This document shows positions 50,519 through 59,284 of a stretch of DNA of 64,000 nucleotides, in pieces. Source of the DNA: Planctomycetota bacterium (GTDB lineage Bacteria; Planctomycetota; E44-bin39). A program made the translations under genes and the position numbers. Location: the NCBI GenBank assembly GCA_004376375.1, contig SOJX01000049.1:40173-104172 (forward strand), in the 5' to 3' direction. The notes under the pieces were generated by a model. That model was not told the origin of the DNA. It did not search any database and was given only the letters and a program-made list of their open reading frames with translations. The number at the start of each line of letters is the position of its first letter. The stretch's first letter is position 1.

Positions 50519-51886
50519 TTAGGGTATGTCCGTAAATGTGCCGCCCCAGTCACCCGAGAGCTTGCGCAGAAAGGCGTCGTTTGCATAACTGTCGGGCGTC
50601 ACGAAACCGTAGGTAAAGATTTTCACCTTGCGCTGCTTGTTGGCGTTATTTACGAACTCGTAAATCGGCTCGAGCGGCAGGTCGCCCTGCCGGAACGGGT
50701 GGCCGTCGGAGAGCAGGAACAGGTGGTCGAATTCCTTGTCCTCGAAAGCCTTCCGGAGCGCCACGTCGGTCGAGGTGCAGCCCATCGGCGAGAACTTGTC
50801 GACCCAGGTGCACGAGTCAATCTTGTTTCTGGCGGTCGCGGGCATGAGCTTTTCTTTCCATGCGGCCGCACCGGTGGAGAATGCAATGATGTTGAATTTC
50901 ACGTTCGGCTCGAGGCTTTCAATACACTGCCTGAGCTCTTTCTGGACGCGCTTTATCCTCATGCGGTCCAGCGGAAGGGACGGGTCGCCGCCGAACGGAT
51001 TGCTTCCAGACTGCGGCCTCGGCTGGCCAGGCTTGGGCTGTACCGCTGCATCGTCGCGTTTCTTCTTCGGGTCCTTGGCAACCATGCTGCCCGAGCAGTC
51101 GATCAGGAACATGATGCGCTTCGAGCGGATTTCGGTCCCGAAGAATTTCGGCAGCTTCTTTTTTTCCGCGGCAGAGGTGCGGCTGGTTGAGCCCCCGGAT
51201 TCACCGCGTTCTTCATCCTGATTGAAGCCCTCTCTGACCGCATCCCACCATTGTTTCCAGTTGGCGGGATCGGCCTCGTCGTGGCCGGTAAGGGCATGCA
51301 GCGCTTCGCGGATAAGTATCCAGATAAGGCCTTCCTTGTCCTTTTCGTTCAGCTCGGTGTAAAAGTCGATGAGCGGTCCAACGGCGCGCGTTTCGTCGCG
51401 GTCCTTGAGGGCATTGATCGCGTCGCGCTGAACCTTTTCGGATCTGTCCTTCATAAGGATTATAAGGGCGTCGAAAACGTCCTGGCCCTCGTCTTCTTTA
51501 TAGATCTCGATCAGGACGCAGCGAATTTCCCACGGTGTGCGCTTGGACGTCATCTGCTTGACAAGGTAGGGGCGGATATCGGCCTTGTCCTTCAGGGGCG
51601 GGAGCGCGGCCTTGAACGCTTCAAACACTTCTACCGTGTCAGCATTCGGGAAGCATGAGAACATCAGCTTCACGGCTTTCAGGTCGTTTAGTTCACCCAG
51701 CTCGGTAACGATTGCGGCGATTTTCTTGCACGCGGCAGACTTGACGTCAGGACTCGCCTTTTTCCCCATAATTACGCCAAGGGAAACTGCCAGGCGCTTT
51801 TTAAGTCCAGACAGTTTCGAGCCCGCAAGCGCAACCTGCAGGCCAACCAAGAGTACGACGATAATAATAATTGTTCGGCGTGACAT
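50519..51886 (-). CDS. Exported HEAT-repeat and von Willebrand A domain protein
   Basis: 455 residues from the ATG at 51886 (AGGAGGG upstream). A signal peptide or N-terminal anchor (TIIIIVVLLVGLQVALA) is followed by HEAT-type helices (about 30-230). A vWA domain (from RIMFLIDCSGSM) has the MIDAS motif DCSGS, a later Thr in GCTSTDVAL and Asp in LLSDGHP. A Lys/Pro/Gln-rich insert interrupts the vWA domain after its first strand. Such proteins bind ligands through a metal ion in the envelope. Partner unknown. Confidence 0.85.
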   Translation of the reverse strand: MSRRTIIIIVVLLVGLQVALAGSKLSGLKKRLAVSLGVIMGKKASPDVKSAACKKIAAIVTELGELNDLKAVKLMFSCFPNADTVEVFEAFKAALPPLKDKADIRPYLVKQMTSKRTPWEIRCVLIEIYKEDEGQDVFDALIILMKDRSEKVQRDAINALKDRDETRAVGPLIDFYTELNEKDKEGLIWILIREALHALTGHDEADPANWKQWWDAVREGFNQDEERGESGGSTSRTSAAEKKKLPKFFGTEIRSKRIMFLIDCSGSMVAKDPKKKRDDAAVQPKPGQPRPQSGSNPFGGDPSLPLDRMRIKRVQKELRQCIESLEPNVKFNIIAFSTGAAAWKEKLMPATARNKIDSCTWVDKFSPMGCTSTDVALRKAFEDKEFDHLFLLSDGHPFRQGDLPLEPIYEFVNNANKQRKVKIFTYGFVTPDSYANDAFLRKLSGDWGGTFTDIP

Positions 51887-52024
51887 AAAGCCCTCCTGCG
51901 AATAGAGGAATAGAATTATCTTCTCTCCCCGTTTTTCCACACGCACAGGGTGAAAAAGTTCCCTTTTTTTCCCTGTAGGCGGCTGATTCCGGCGATGCCC
52001 GGCTTTACCATAGAAATCAGGCCG

Positions 52025-52246
52025 CTAATTCATTTTAACCAGTATCAACGCCAGCACAATCAATGCTATAACTGACATTGTCACAAGCATTAAGAAAGGC
52101 TTGATTGACTTGGGCACTCCTGCATTAAAGTCAAGTCTCCGAGCACCGTCTTTACGCTTACCGGCGTCGGGGTAATCCGAGTCATTTTTTTTCTGCTTTT
52201 GCGTTTCGCCGTTTCTGGTTTCTGGAGCATCGGCTTGCTCAGACAT
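52025..52246 (-). CDS. Small tail-anchored hypothetical protein
   Basis: 73 residues from the ATG at 52246 (AAGGAGGT, an excellent ribosome site). A hydrophilic N-terminal half rich in Asp, Lys and Gln and one C-terminal membrane helix (LMLVTMSVIALIVLALILV). Probably anchored with the N-terminus in the cytoplasm. No family recognised. Confidence 0.65.
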   Translation of the reverse strand: MSEQADAPETRNGETQKQKKNDSDYPDAGKRKDGARRLDFNAGVPKSIKPFLMLVTMSVIALIVLALILVKMN

Positions 52247-52401
52247 CCTACCTCCTTCGCGGCGCCTTTGATGTGATATTATAATGGATAATCGCTGGAT
52301 TTGCAACTGTGATTTTGCATCATACGCATCAGGCGTTTGTGACGAAAAACTGGTTTTGGTAACGTTTCTCGTGATTTTTAACCCTATTGCGATGAAAATC
52401 C

Positions 52402-52430
52402 TTGCGCCCGTGCGCGGATTTTGCTAAATT
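52402..52430 (+). promoter_or_regulatory. Possible promoter of the thiolase-like/DUF35 operon
   Basis: TTGCGC (52402-52407), 17 bases, TAAATT (52425-52430) in the 343-base gap between 52246 and 52590. Both boxes are imperfect. Nothing else is clear in this gap except an AT-rich stretch from 52520 to 52570. Confidence 0.35.
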
Positions 52431-52589
52431 AGCCGCTCATAATCCGCGGATATATCCCGCAAATGCGTCCAGGCATTTTGAAAATCGTCTTCCCCAGAAA
52501 GTCTTGGCACCGAGTGGACTAATGTGTAATGTTTTTTCTACTTTTCAAAATCAAATCCTGCAACTAATCGACCATGTGCGGAGGGTACG

Positions 52590-53741
52590 ATGGATAAAAG
52601 AGTCGGCATAGTAGGAATCGGAACAACGGGATTCAGGGCGACGACGCCCGACGTATCATACAGGGAATTGACCTACGAGGCGGCTGTAAAAGCCTATCTT
52701 GATGCCGGCGTCGAGCCCGGGGATGTTGGCGCGTTCGTCGCCACAGCCGAGGATTTCGTCGAAGGCTACAGCATCTCGGACGAATATTCGCCCGACCAGC
52801 TCGGTGCAGTGCTGAAGCCAATCCACACCGTGCCAGGCGACTTCATCCAGTCCCTCGCCAACGCTTACATGATCATCCTCACCGGATTCTGCGATATTGC
52901 GGTCGTGCAGGGATTGAGTAAGGCATCCAATATGCTGACCAAGGGAGATCTCCGCACTTTCGCTGCCTGTCCATTTACCTGGCGACCGTTGAGAGAAAGT
53001 CCTCACGCTATCGCGGCGATGGAGATGACCAGATTCCTGCACTGCACAGGCAACACGCGCGAGCAGTGCGCCCGGGTGGTTGTGAAAAACAGAAGGAACG
53101 CCCTGAATAACCCGAGGGCTGCTCACGGCGCCAACCTCGAGCTGGAAGATGTCATGCGTGCCGAGATGAGAAGTGAACCTCTCGGAAAACTCGATATAGC
53201 GCAATATGCCGATGGTGCCGTAGTATGCGTTATTGCTACTGAAGAAAAAGTAAAAGCTTTGGGAAAAGATGCGATATGGATAAAAGGAGTAGGCTGGGCC
53301 ACCGAGGCATACTCGCTCGAAACACGAGATTGGGAGAGTGCTCCATATTTCCGCCTTGCAGGCGACATGGCCTATAAAATGGCCGATATACGTACGCCGC
53401 GAAAGGAAATAAACTTCGCCGAAATCAACGATGAATATTCATTCAAAGAACTGCAGCATCTCGAGGCGCTGCGCCTTTGCGGAAAGGGAGAATCGGGGAA
53501 ACTGATGGAAACCGGCTTCACCGAGATGACGGGCGATTTCCCCGTAAACGCTTCCGGCGCAAATCTCGGCAGCGGCGCCACGTTTGACCTTGACGGTGGG
53601 CAAAAAGTACTCGAAGTAGTCCTTCAACTGCGAGGAGAAGCGGGCGCCAACCAGTTGAAAGACGTGCGCACAGGCCTTGCTGCCGGATGGCGGGGAGTTC
53701 CCACGACAACGGGTGCAGTAGCCATCCTGTCCAGAGACTAG
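52590..53741 (+). CDS. Thiolase-fold protein lacking catalytic residues (subunit 1)
   Basis: 383 residues of the SCP2-type thiolase superfamily, seen in VGIVGIGTTGF at the start and VLQLRGEAGANQL near the end. The residues that define thiolases are missing. The nucleophile Cys region reads TVPGDFIQSL (80-89). The His of the HDxF motif is Asn 280 in EINDEYSFKEL. The C-terminal Gly-His-Pro is replaced by GANLGSGATF (323-332). It therefore cannot work by standard thiolase chemistry. GGAGGG lies 5 bases before the ATG. First gene of a tight four-gene set with a second such protein and two DUF35 proteins. Confidence 0.85.
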   Translation: MDKRVGIVGIGTTGFRATTPDVSYRELTYEAAVKAYLDAGVEPGDVGAFVATAEDFVEGYSISDEYSPDQLGAVLKPIHTVPGDFIQSLANAYMIILTGFCDIAVVQGLSKASNMLTKGDLRTFAACPFTWRPLRESPHAIAAMEMTRFLHCTGNTREQCARVVVKNRRNALNNPRAAHGANLELEDVMRAEMRSEPLGKLDIAQYADGAVVCVIATEEKVKALGKDAIWIKGVGWATEAYSLETRDWESAPYFRLAGDMAYKMADIRTPRKEINFAEINDEYSFKELQHLEALRLCGKGESGKLMETGFTEMTGDFPVNASGANLGSGATFDLDGGQKVLEVVLQLRGEAGANQLKDVRTGLAAGWRGVPTTTGAVAILSRD

Positions 53742-53769
53742 GAATTTAGCAAACCCCGGGGAGGCTAAA

Positions 53770-54933
53770 ATGGGATATAGAAGAGTAGCGGTAGTCGGCG
53801 CCGGAATTACCAAGTTTGCGCGTTTCGCCCAGGAAACTCCTGGAGAGCTTGCGTTCCAGGCATCCAGAATGGCGCTCGATTCATGCGGCATGAACATCTC
53901 GCAGATAGACAGCGTCTCGATCGGCACCGCGCCCGACGCCTTCGATGGATTTCACATGAAATCCGAAATGCTCTCGGACGGCAGCGGCGGCTGGCGCAAA
54001 CCTGTCATGCGCAACTACGTCGGAGGCGGCACCGGAGTTATGAGCATTATTCACGGCTGGCAACACGTCGCATCGGGAATGTTCGATACATGTCTTGTTG
54101 TCGCCGAAGAAAAGATGTCCAGCGCTTTCCCGCATCCTGCCGGCGCGTTTGTAACTATCTTCGACCACACTACTGAACAGCCGCTCATGCCCACGCTTCT
54201 CTGGATATTTTCAATCGAGATGAACCGGTTCATGAACGCCCACGGCTATAAGAAGGAAGAAATCGCCCAGGTCGCGGTAAAGAACAAGAAAAACGCGCTC
54301 GACCACCCGTCCGCTCAACTGGCGGCCGAAATCACCGTTGATGACGTCCTCAATTCCGAGGTAATGGCGTGGCCCGTCAACAGGTTTGATGTAAGCCCGA
54401 CGAGCGATGGAGCGGTCGCCCTTGTCCTTGCCGCGGAACCCGTCGCCCGGCGTGTTACGGAAAAGCCGATCTGGATAGACGGTGTCGGCTGGACACTTGA
54501 CACGGCTTACTGGTGCACCAGGGATCTTTATTATCCGGATTACGTGGAAGTCGCCGCGCGAAAGGCATACGAAATGGCGGGCATTAAGGAGCCATCCAAA
54601 GAAATCCACATTGCCGAGCCTTACGATCCGTTCACCTACAAGGAACTGCACCATGTTGAAGGCCTCCAGCTCTGCCCGAGAGGCGGCTCGGTGAAAATGC
54701 TTCTTGACGGTGTTACTCAGCGCGACGGTAACCTGCCCGTCTGTCCTTCCGGCGGACTTCTGGGAGTAGGTAACCCCATCGCCGCCGCCGGCCTCATGAA
54801 ATGCGCCGAGATTTTCTGGCAGTTGAGGGGCGAAGCCGGCAAAAGGCAGGTGCCGGGCACACCCGAATGCGGCGTAGCCCAGGCGTGGGGAGACCTGATG
54901 CAGGTCGGAACCGTCGTAGTAATGAGAAAATAA
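53770..54933 (+). CDS. Thiolase-fold protein lacking catalytic residues (subunit 2)
   Basis: 387 residues, related to the preceding protein and closer to the archaeal SCP2-thiolase type (VAVVGAGITKF, SGMFDTCLVVAEEKM). The nucleophile Cys position is Gly in YVGGGTGV (83-90), the HDxF His is Tyr 285 in EPYDPFTYKEL, and GHP is GNP (334-336). A Tyr in place of the thiolase His recalls the Ltp2 steroid side-chain aldolases, thiolase-fold enzymes that work with a DUF35 partner; this is an analogy. GGGGAGG precedes the ATG and the gap to subunit 1 is 28 bases, so a heteromer is likely. Confidence 0.87.
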   Translation: MGYRRVAVVGAGITKFARFAQETPGELAFQASRMALDSCGMNISQIDSVSIGTAPDAFDGFHMKSEMLSDGSGGWRKPVMRNYVGGGTGVMSIIHGWQHVASGMFDTCLVVAEEKMSSAFPHPAGAFVTIFDHTTEQPLMPTLLWIFSIEMNRFMNAHGYKKEEIAQVAVKNKKNALDHPSAQLAAEITVDDVLNSEVMAWPVNRFDVSPTSDGAVALVLAAEPVARRVTEKPIWIDGVGWTLDTAYWCTRDLYYPDYVEVAARKAYEMAGIKEPSKEIHIAEPYDPFTYKELHHVEGLQLCPRGGSVKMLLDGVTQRDGNLPVCPSGGLLGVGNPIAAAGLMKCAEIFWQLRGEAGKRQVPGTPECGVAQAWGDLMQVGTVVVMRK

Positions 54934-54948
54934 CCGGGGAGAAATTAT

Positions 54949-55494
54949 ATGGCCATCATCAACAAGCGGATTACAAGGGAAATGGTTGAGAAGACCGTCA
55001 CTCCGCTGAGGCGGAATGACCTTTTGGAGAAGAATGTCATCACCAGCGAATGGGAGCCAAAGCTCCATTACGCCTGGGACAACGGCCCGGCTATCGCAAG
55101 ATACCTTGCGGAGTTGAAAAACGGAAGAATCATAGCGAGACGCTGCAGGAAATGCGACAGAATCATGCTTCCGCCGCGGATGTTCTGCGAGCTCTGCTGG
55201 AGGCCGACTGACGAATGGATCTTCGTCAAAGACTCCGGCGTCATCAACACGTTCTGCATCAGCCACGTGGACTGGAAGGCGGGAAGACTGGATATAGAAG
55301 GCGGCGAGCGCCCCTACACGCCTGCCATTATCGAGATTGACGGCGCATCACCGGGAATGGGTATTCTGCACATGATCGACGAGGTTGATCCGAAGAAAAT
55401 CAAGATCGGGATGAAAGTGAAGGCTGTCTGGAAGAAACCGGAGGAACGCGAAGGCGCAATAACCGACATAATTCACTTCAAGCCGGTGAAATAA
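54949..55494 (+). CDS. DUF35 zinc-ribbon OB-fold protein 1
   Basis: 181 residues. A ~45-residue helical N-terminal extension precedes a rubredoxin-like zinc ribbon (Cys 66, 69, 80, 83 in CRKCD and CELCW) and an acyl-CoA-binding OB-fold (INTFCISHVDW ... GMKVKAVWKKPEER). DUF35 proteins pair with thiolase-fold enzymes and form the binding tunnel for the CoA substrate, as in archaeal HMG-CoA synthase complexes and in Ltp2 aldolases. It begins 15 bases after subunit 2. Confidence 0.9.
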   Translation: MAIINKRITREMVEKTVTPLRRNDLLEKNVITSEWEPKLHYAWDNGPAIARYLAELKNGRIIARRCRKCDRIMLPPRMFCELCWRPTDEWIFVKDSGVINTFCISHVDWKAGRLDIEGGERPYTPAIIEIDGASPGMGILHMIDEVDPKKIKIGMKVKAVWKKPEEREGAITDIIHFKPVK

Positions 55495-55521
55495 TACCTG
55501 TAAACTCCGAAGGAGGCTCAA

Positions 55522-56004
55522 ATGGCGCTTATAGAGAGGCTCGAAAAGACTACCGACGCCACCCACTGGTGCGGACAAATCCCCATGAACTACGTCTATA
55601 CGGCCGGCCGCGCCGGGGAATTGTTTTTCAAAACCTTGAAGGAAAAAGGCGAATTCGTAGGCGCCCGATGCAATGATTGCGGAATTGTCTACCTGCCGCC
55701 GAGAATCCACTGCGAACGATGCTTTTCCAACATCGAAGGAAATAACGTTAAAGTCCCGAATAAAGGGACTGTGCACACATTTACCGTCTGCCATGAAAAC
55801 TATGAAGAAAAAGCCAAAGAAGCGCCGTCCATAGTCGCCATGATAAGAATGGAAGGCGCTGCAGGCGGGCTCGTTCACTGGATACGGAAATGCGAGCCTG
55901 AAGAATGCACAATTGGAATGGAAGTCAAGGCCGTCCTGAAACCCGAAAAAAATAGAGAGGGCAGCATACTCGACATCGACTATTTTGAGCCGATAAAAAA
56001 ATAA
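55522..56004 (+). CDS. DUF35 zinc-ribbon OB-fold protein 2
   Basis: 160 residues with zinc ribbon Cys 50, 53, 64, 67 (CNDC, CERC) and OB-fold (VHTFTVCHENYEE ... GMEVKAVLKPEKN). Clearly a paralog of the preceding gene, with AAGGAGG before the ATG. Two different DUF35 proteins beside two different thiolase-fold proteins suggests a four-component complex or two related pairs. Confidence 0.9.
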   Translation: MALIERLEKTTDATHWCGQIPMNYVYTAGRAGELFFKTLKEKGEFVGARCNDCGIVYLPPRIHCERCFSNIEGNNVKVPNKGTVHTFTVCHENYEEKAKEAPSIVAMIRMEGAAGGLVHWIRKCEPEECTIGMEVKAVLKPEKNREGSILDIDYFEPIKK

Positions 56005-56124
56005 GGAAACAATGCGAAAGACCTGCCCGAGGAGACACCTTCGAGGCATAATTTATCTTCAAAAATGCCCTGAGCAGGTATCACGCCTGGCTTTTCTTTT
56101 AATCTGCGCCGGCCTTTATTTCAT

Positions 56125-56154
56125 TTGCTTTTAGCTTTTGAATTCTGTATATTC
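56125..56154 (+). promoter_or_regulatory. Possible promoter of groES2-groEL3
   Basis: TTGCTT (56125-56130), 18 bases, TATATT (56149-56154) in the 214-base gap after the second DUF35 gene. If used, the chaperonin pair can be expressed apart from the DUF35 operon. No CIRCE and no TGCCA-N3-TGGCA site is seen here. Confidence 0.38.
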
Positions 56155-56218
56155 TTTGGCCCGAACGACTTCTATTCTTTTACAATACACTGTCCGTTCA
56201 ATACGAGGGAGGCCGAAA

Positions 56219-56506
56219 ATGAAAGTCCGTCCATTAGGTGCAAACGTGCTGGTCAAACGCATCGAGGCAGATGGGGTAACAAAAGGCGGAATTGTGATCC
56301 CCGATTCTGCGAAGGAAAAACCGCGTGAAGGCAAAGTGATCGAGCTCGGCGACGGCCGGCTCCTGGAAAAAGGCGGCCGCGCGGAATTTCAGGTGAAGAA
56401 AAATGACAGCATCCTGTTCTCGTCTTACGCCGGCACCGAGGTCAAGATTGAAGGTGAAGAGTATCTGATTATGAGCGAGGACGATATTCTCGCTATCATC
56501 AAGTAG
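56219..56506 (+). CDS. groES: Second co-chaperonin GroES
   Basis: 95 residues from the ATG at 56219 (GAGGGAGG upstream). [32 protein letters not shown] and [16 protein letters not shown] mark a full GroES with its mobile loop. It differs from the copy at 28979 and is followed by its own groEL 18 bases on, so the two probably work as a pair. Confidence 0.96.
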   Translation: MKVRPLGANVLVKRIEADGVTKGGIVIPDSAKEKPREGKVIELGDGRLLEKGGRAEFQVKKNDSILFSSYAGTEVKIEGEEYLIMSEDDILAIIK

Positions 56507-56524
56507 GCGCCGGAAGGAGACGTC

Positions 56525-58144
56525 ATGCCGAAAACAGTAAAGTTTTCCCGCGAGGCGCAGGAGGCGCTCCTGCGAGGACTCGAGCCTCTTGCACGGGCGG
56601 TCAAAGTCACGCTCGGACCCACCGGGAGATCTGTAATACTTGAAAAAAAGTGGGGAAGCCCGACCGTCACAAAAGACGGGGCCATGGTCGCCAAGGAGAT
56701 CGATTTCGAAGAGCCGGAAGCCAACATAGGCGCCCAACTGCTCAAAGAAGTCGCCGCCAAGACCCAGAAGGACGTGGGCGACGGCACTACAACGGCCGTG
56801 GTGCTGGCGGAATGCATATTTCAGGAAGGAATGAAATTCCTCGCAGCCGGCAACGACGCCCAGAAACTGGCGGGAGGGATACGCGCCGCGACAAATGCGG
56901 TTGCCGAGCATCTCACGAAGACGGCAAAGCCCATCACGGGTGCGGACGATACAAAGGCGGTCGCAACATCCGCGGCCAACAACAACCCGGCCGTCGGCAG
57001 CCTTGTCGCTGAGGCGTTTGAAAAGGTCGGCAAGGACGGCGTTATCACCATAGAAGAAACCGAAGGCATGGAGATGAGCTGGACCTGGGCCGAGGGCATG
57101 GAGTTCGACCGCGGTTATGCGTCGCCGTATTTCATCACCGACGCGGAAAACCTTCTTACCGAGTTGGATAACCCCCATATCCTCGTGCACGAGGACAAGA
57201 TTTCCTCGCTGCAACCCCTGATACCTCTGCTCGAAAAAGTGCACGAGTCTGGAAGACCCCTGCTTATCATCGCAGAAGTCGTGGAAGGCGAGGCGCTGAC
57301 GGCTCTGGTTATGAACCATATTAACGGCGTTCTGCGTTCATGTGCGGTTAAGGCGCCGGGCTTCGGCGACCGGCGCAAGGCGATGCTGCAGGATATCGCC
57401 ATCCTGACCGGCGCGCGCGCAATTATGAAGGACATAGGCGAGAAACTCGAGAACCTTACGCTCGATGCGCTCGGCAGCGCAAAGCACGTTACCGTGAGTA
57501 AGGACAACTGCACATTAGTTGGTGGAGCCGACAACCCCGACGACGTTGCCGCCAGAGTCGCGCAACTCAAAGCGGAATACGAAGAAAGCGACTCCAGCTA
57601 CGACCGTGAAAAGCTGCAGGAGCGGATAGCAAAACTTGCGGGCGGAGTTGCCCGTATAGACGTGGGCGCAGCCACCGAAACCGCGACAAAAGAACTCAAA
57701 GCGCTTGTGGAAGATGCCGCGGCGGCGACGCGCGCCGCGCTCGAGGAAGGCGTGGTCGAGGGCGGCGGTACGGCCCTGCTCAGGTCCGCCGGCGCCGTAA
57801 ACTCGCTCGCCCTGACCGGCGAGGCTGCAATAGGCGCAGACATCATCCTCCGTGCGCTCAAGCGGCCGTTGCACCAGATTGCGGAAAACACCGGCCACAG
57901 CGGCGACATCGTCGTCGACCGCGTCCAGGGCGCGGCGGAGGGCCAGGGATTCAACGCCCTTACGGGTAAATACGAAAACCTGGTGGAGTGCGGAATCCTC
58001 GATGCGGTAAAAGTCGTCCGGACGGCGCTTCAGAATGCGTCATCGCTTGCGACTCTCATGCTTACCTGCGACGCGCTTATTGCAGAGATACCGGAAAAGG
58101 ACAAAGGGCCGGGCATGCCGGACATGGACGATTACGACTATTGA
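56525..58144 (+). CDS. groEL: Third chaperonin GroEL, divergent paralog
   Basis: 539 residues. The core is intact: [25 protein letters not shown] start, [13 protein letters not shown], catalytic Asp in [16 protein letters not shown], and [11 protein letters not shown]. The ending MPDMDDYDY is acidic and has no GGM repeats. The sequence differs at many positions from both other GroELs here. Downstream of the thiolase-like/DUF35 set, so it may be a client-specific chaperonin for that complex (inference). Confidence 0.96.
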   Translation: MPKTVKFSREAQEALLRGLEPLARAVKVTLGPTGRSVILEKKWGSPTVTKDGAMVAKEIDFEEPEANIGAQLLKEVAAKTQKDVGDGTTTAVVLAECIFQEGMKFLAAGNDAQKLAGGIRAATNAVAEHLTKTAKPITGADDTKAVATSAANNNPAVGSLVAEAFEKVGKDGVITIEETEGMEMSWTWAEGMEFDRGYASPYFITDAENLLTELDNPHILVHEDKISSLQPLIPLLEKVHESGRPLLIIAEVVEGEALTALVMNHINGVLRSCAVKAPGFGDRRKAMLQDIAILTGARAIMKDIGEKLENLTLDALGSAKHVTVSKDNCTLVGGADNPDDVAARVAQLKAEYEESDSSYDREKLQERIAKLAGGVARIDVGAATETATKELKALVEDAAAATRAALEEGVVEGGGTALLRSAGAVNSLALTGEAAIGADIILRALKRPLHQIAENTGHSGDIVVDRVQGAAEGQGFNALTGKYENLVECGILDAVKVVRTALQNASSLATLMLTCDALIAEIPEKDKGPGMPDMDDYDY

Positions 58145-58174
58145 TTCCCAAACGCGGATTATCCTATAACTGAA

Positions 58175-58204
58175 AAAGCCCCTGACCGCCTGGCCCGGGG
58201 CTTT
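58175..58204. terminator. Hairpin between convergent genes
   Basis: AAAGCCCC (58175-58182) pairs with GGGGCTTT (58197-58204), with A-rich sequence on one side and TCATATT on the other. It probably ends the groES2-groEL3 transcript. Confidence 0.6.
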
Positions 58205-58225
58205 CATATTATGAAACGACAGGAG

Positions 58226-58585
58226 TTAAAAAATGATAATCAAAATCAGTATTATAAGTAAAACTCCCAGTATAATGAGGATTACCTCTTCCGCATGTAA
58301 ATGTATATCCGCGTGATGGTCGCCGCCGGTCATGTCGCCGAGGTTACTCGACTGGGCTGAGATTTCCGTCAGTTCCTGCAGCTCTTCTTCAGACAGCAAC
58401 TGTTTCTTCGGCTGAATCGGGCGGACAGGTTCGTTCCCGCCTGGAGTATTAACCCCGGCGTTGATTTCCTGACCAGGCGAGGCGCCCCCCGCTCCGGAAA
58501 ATGCCGGGACAGCACCGCCGAGAGTTACCGACAACACTCCCGCACTTACCAGAATTACGCGAAAAACGACGCGCAGCTTTTGCAT
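58226..58585 (-). CDS. Small exported protein with C-terminal membrane helix, PA2779-like
   Basis: 119 residues. A Sec signal peptide (VILVSAGVLSVTLGGAVPAFS) is followed by a Gly-rich region with GG pairs, an acidic helix LLSEEELQELTEI, a His-rich stretch (DHHADIHLHAEE) and a very hydrophobic end (VILIILGVLLIILILIIIF). The layout resembles PA2779-family proteins, which are encoded beside PA2778-family C39 peptidases. Here too it follows a C39 peptidase gene, by 71 bases. It might be the peptidase's partner or substrate. Confidence 0.65.
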   Translation of the reverse strand: MQKLRVVFRVILVSAGVLSVTLGGAVPAFSGAGGASPGQEINAGVNTPGGNEPVRPIQPKKQLLSEEELQELTEISAQSSNLGDMTGGDHHADIHLHAEEVILIILGVLLIILILIIIF

Positions 58586-58656
58586 TATCCACCTCCGGGA
58601 CGGGTTTCGCTTGAGAAACCTGCATGCAACCGGACTATACTTTACCAGTACACGGT

Positions 58657-59250
58657 CTATTTTGGAACAGCTAAAAGAGAAAACTTTTCACAAGGCTCCC
58701 ACATCTTTTCAAACCTGTCGTGCGGCAACGCCATAAGGCCCCGGACCGGGTCGATAAAAACTACCCGATTTTGAGGAATGTCGTAGCCCATAATAAGCAG
58801 GTAATGCTTTCTGGCCCCTGTACCCGTAGAAACCAGAACGAGAACGGGTCTTCCCTTATCGATATGATAGAAAAGGCTGCGCTTTGAGTCGCCGGACAGT
58901 ACGCCGTTAAATAAAAACACGCTGAAACCGCACTCCTCCAGGTATTCCTGAACCGCTTTGCCGCTCAGCCCGTTTTCGGATTCGGCCTGCCGGGCCAGTT
59001 CCTTTTCCACTTCCGGTTTGCCCGGCACCTTCCAGTATTTCATCAGCATTACCAGAGAACTCAAGCCGCAGAGGCCCTCCTTCTTCTGCTTTTCAAACTC
59101 CACCTTCAGGACGACGGCTTCATCGGAAAGAGAGATGGTTTTCTTTGACGGCCCGCCGAATAAACTGCATCCCGGTAAAATCACGAAGACGGCCGCAAGC
59201 GCCATCGGCATGAAACAGAAATTGCCACGTTGCAGACTGTTATTTATCAA
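58657..59250 (-). CDS. C39-family cysteine peptidase lipoprotein (PA2778-like)
   Basis: About 197 residues. I chose the TTG at 59250 because GGGGAG lies 7 bases upstream and it supplies the N-terminal Arg of a lipoprotein signal ending in ILPGC. The ATG at 59211 would leave no basic residue before the hydrophobic core. The catalytic triad is visible: Cys 61 in EGLCGLSSL, His 149 in ARKHYLLIMGYD and Asp 167 in FIDPVRG. C39 peptidases often cut after Gly-Gly; this one is probably in the envelope, with no transporter domain. The frame reads open much further upstream, but that part overlaps the lipoprotein gene and is not protein-like. Confidence 0.8.
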   Translation of the reverse strand: MINNSLQRGNFCFMPMALAAVFVILPGCSLFGGPSKKTISLSDEAVVLKVEFEKQKKEGLCGLSSLVMLMKYWKVPGKPEVEKELARQAESENGLSGKAVQEYLEECGFSVFLFNGVLSGDSKRSLFYHIDKGRPVLVLVSTGTGARKHYLLIMGYDIPQNRVVFIDPVRGLMALPHDRFEKMWEPCEKFSLLAVPK

Positions 59251-59284
59251 AGGAATGCTCCCCGATGACAACTCTTTAATGCTG

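Noticed and set aside
52590..54933. Calling both proteins acetyl-CoA acetyltransferases
   Set aside because: The Cys, the HDxF His and the GHP His are all missing, so the name would imply chemistry the sequence cannot support.
54211..55266. 351-codon frame opposite thiolase-like subunit 2 and DUF35-1
   Set aside because: Crosses two clear genes on the other strand and lacks a ribosome site.
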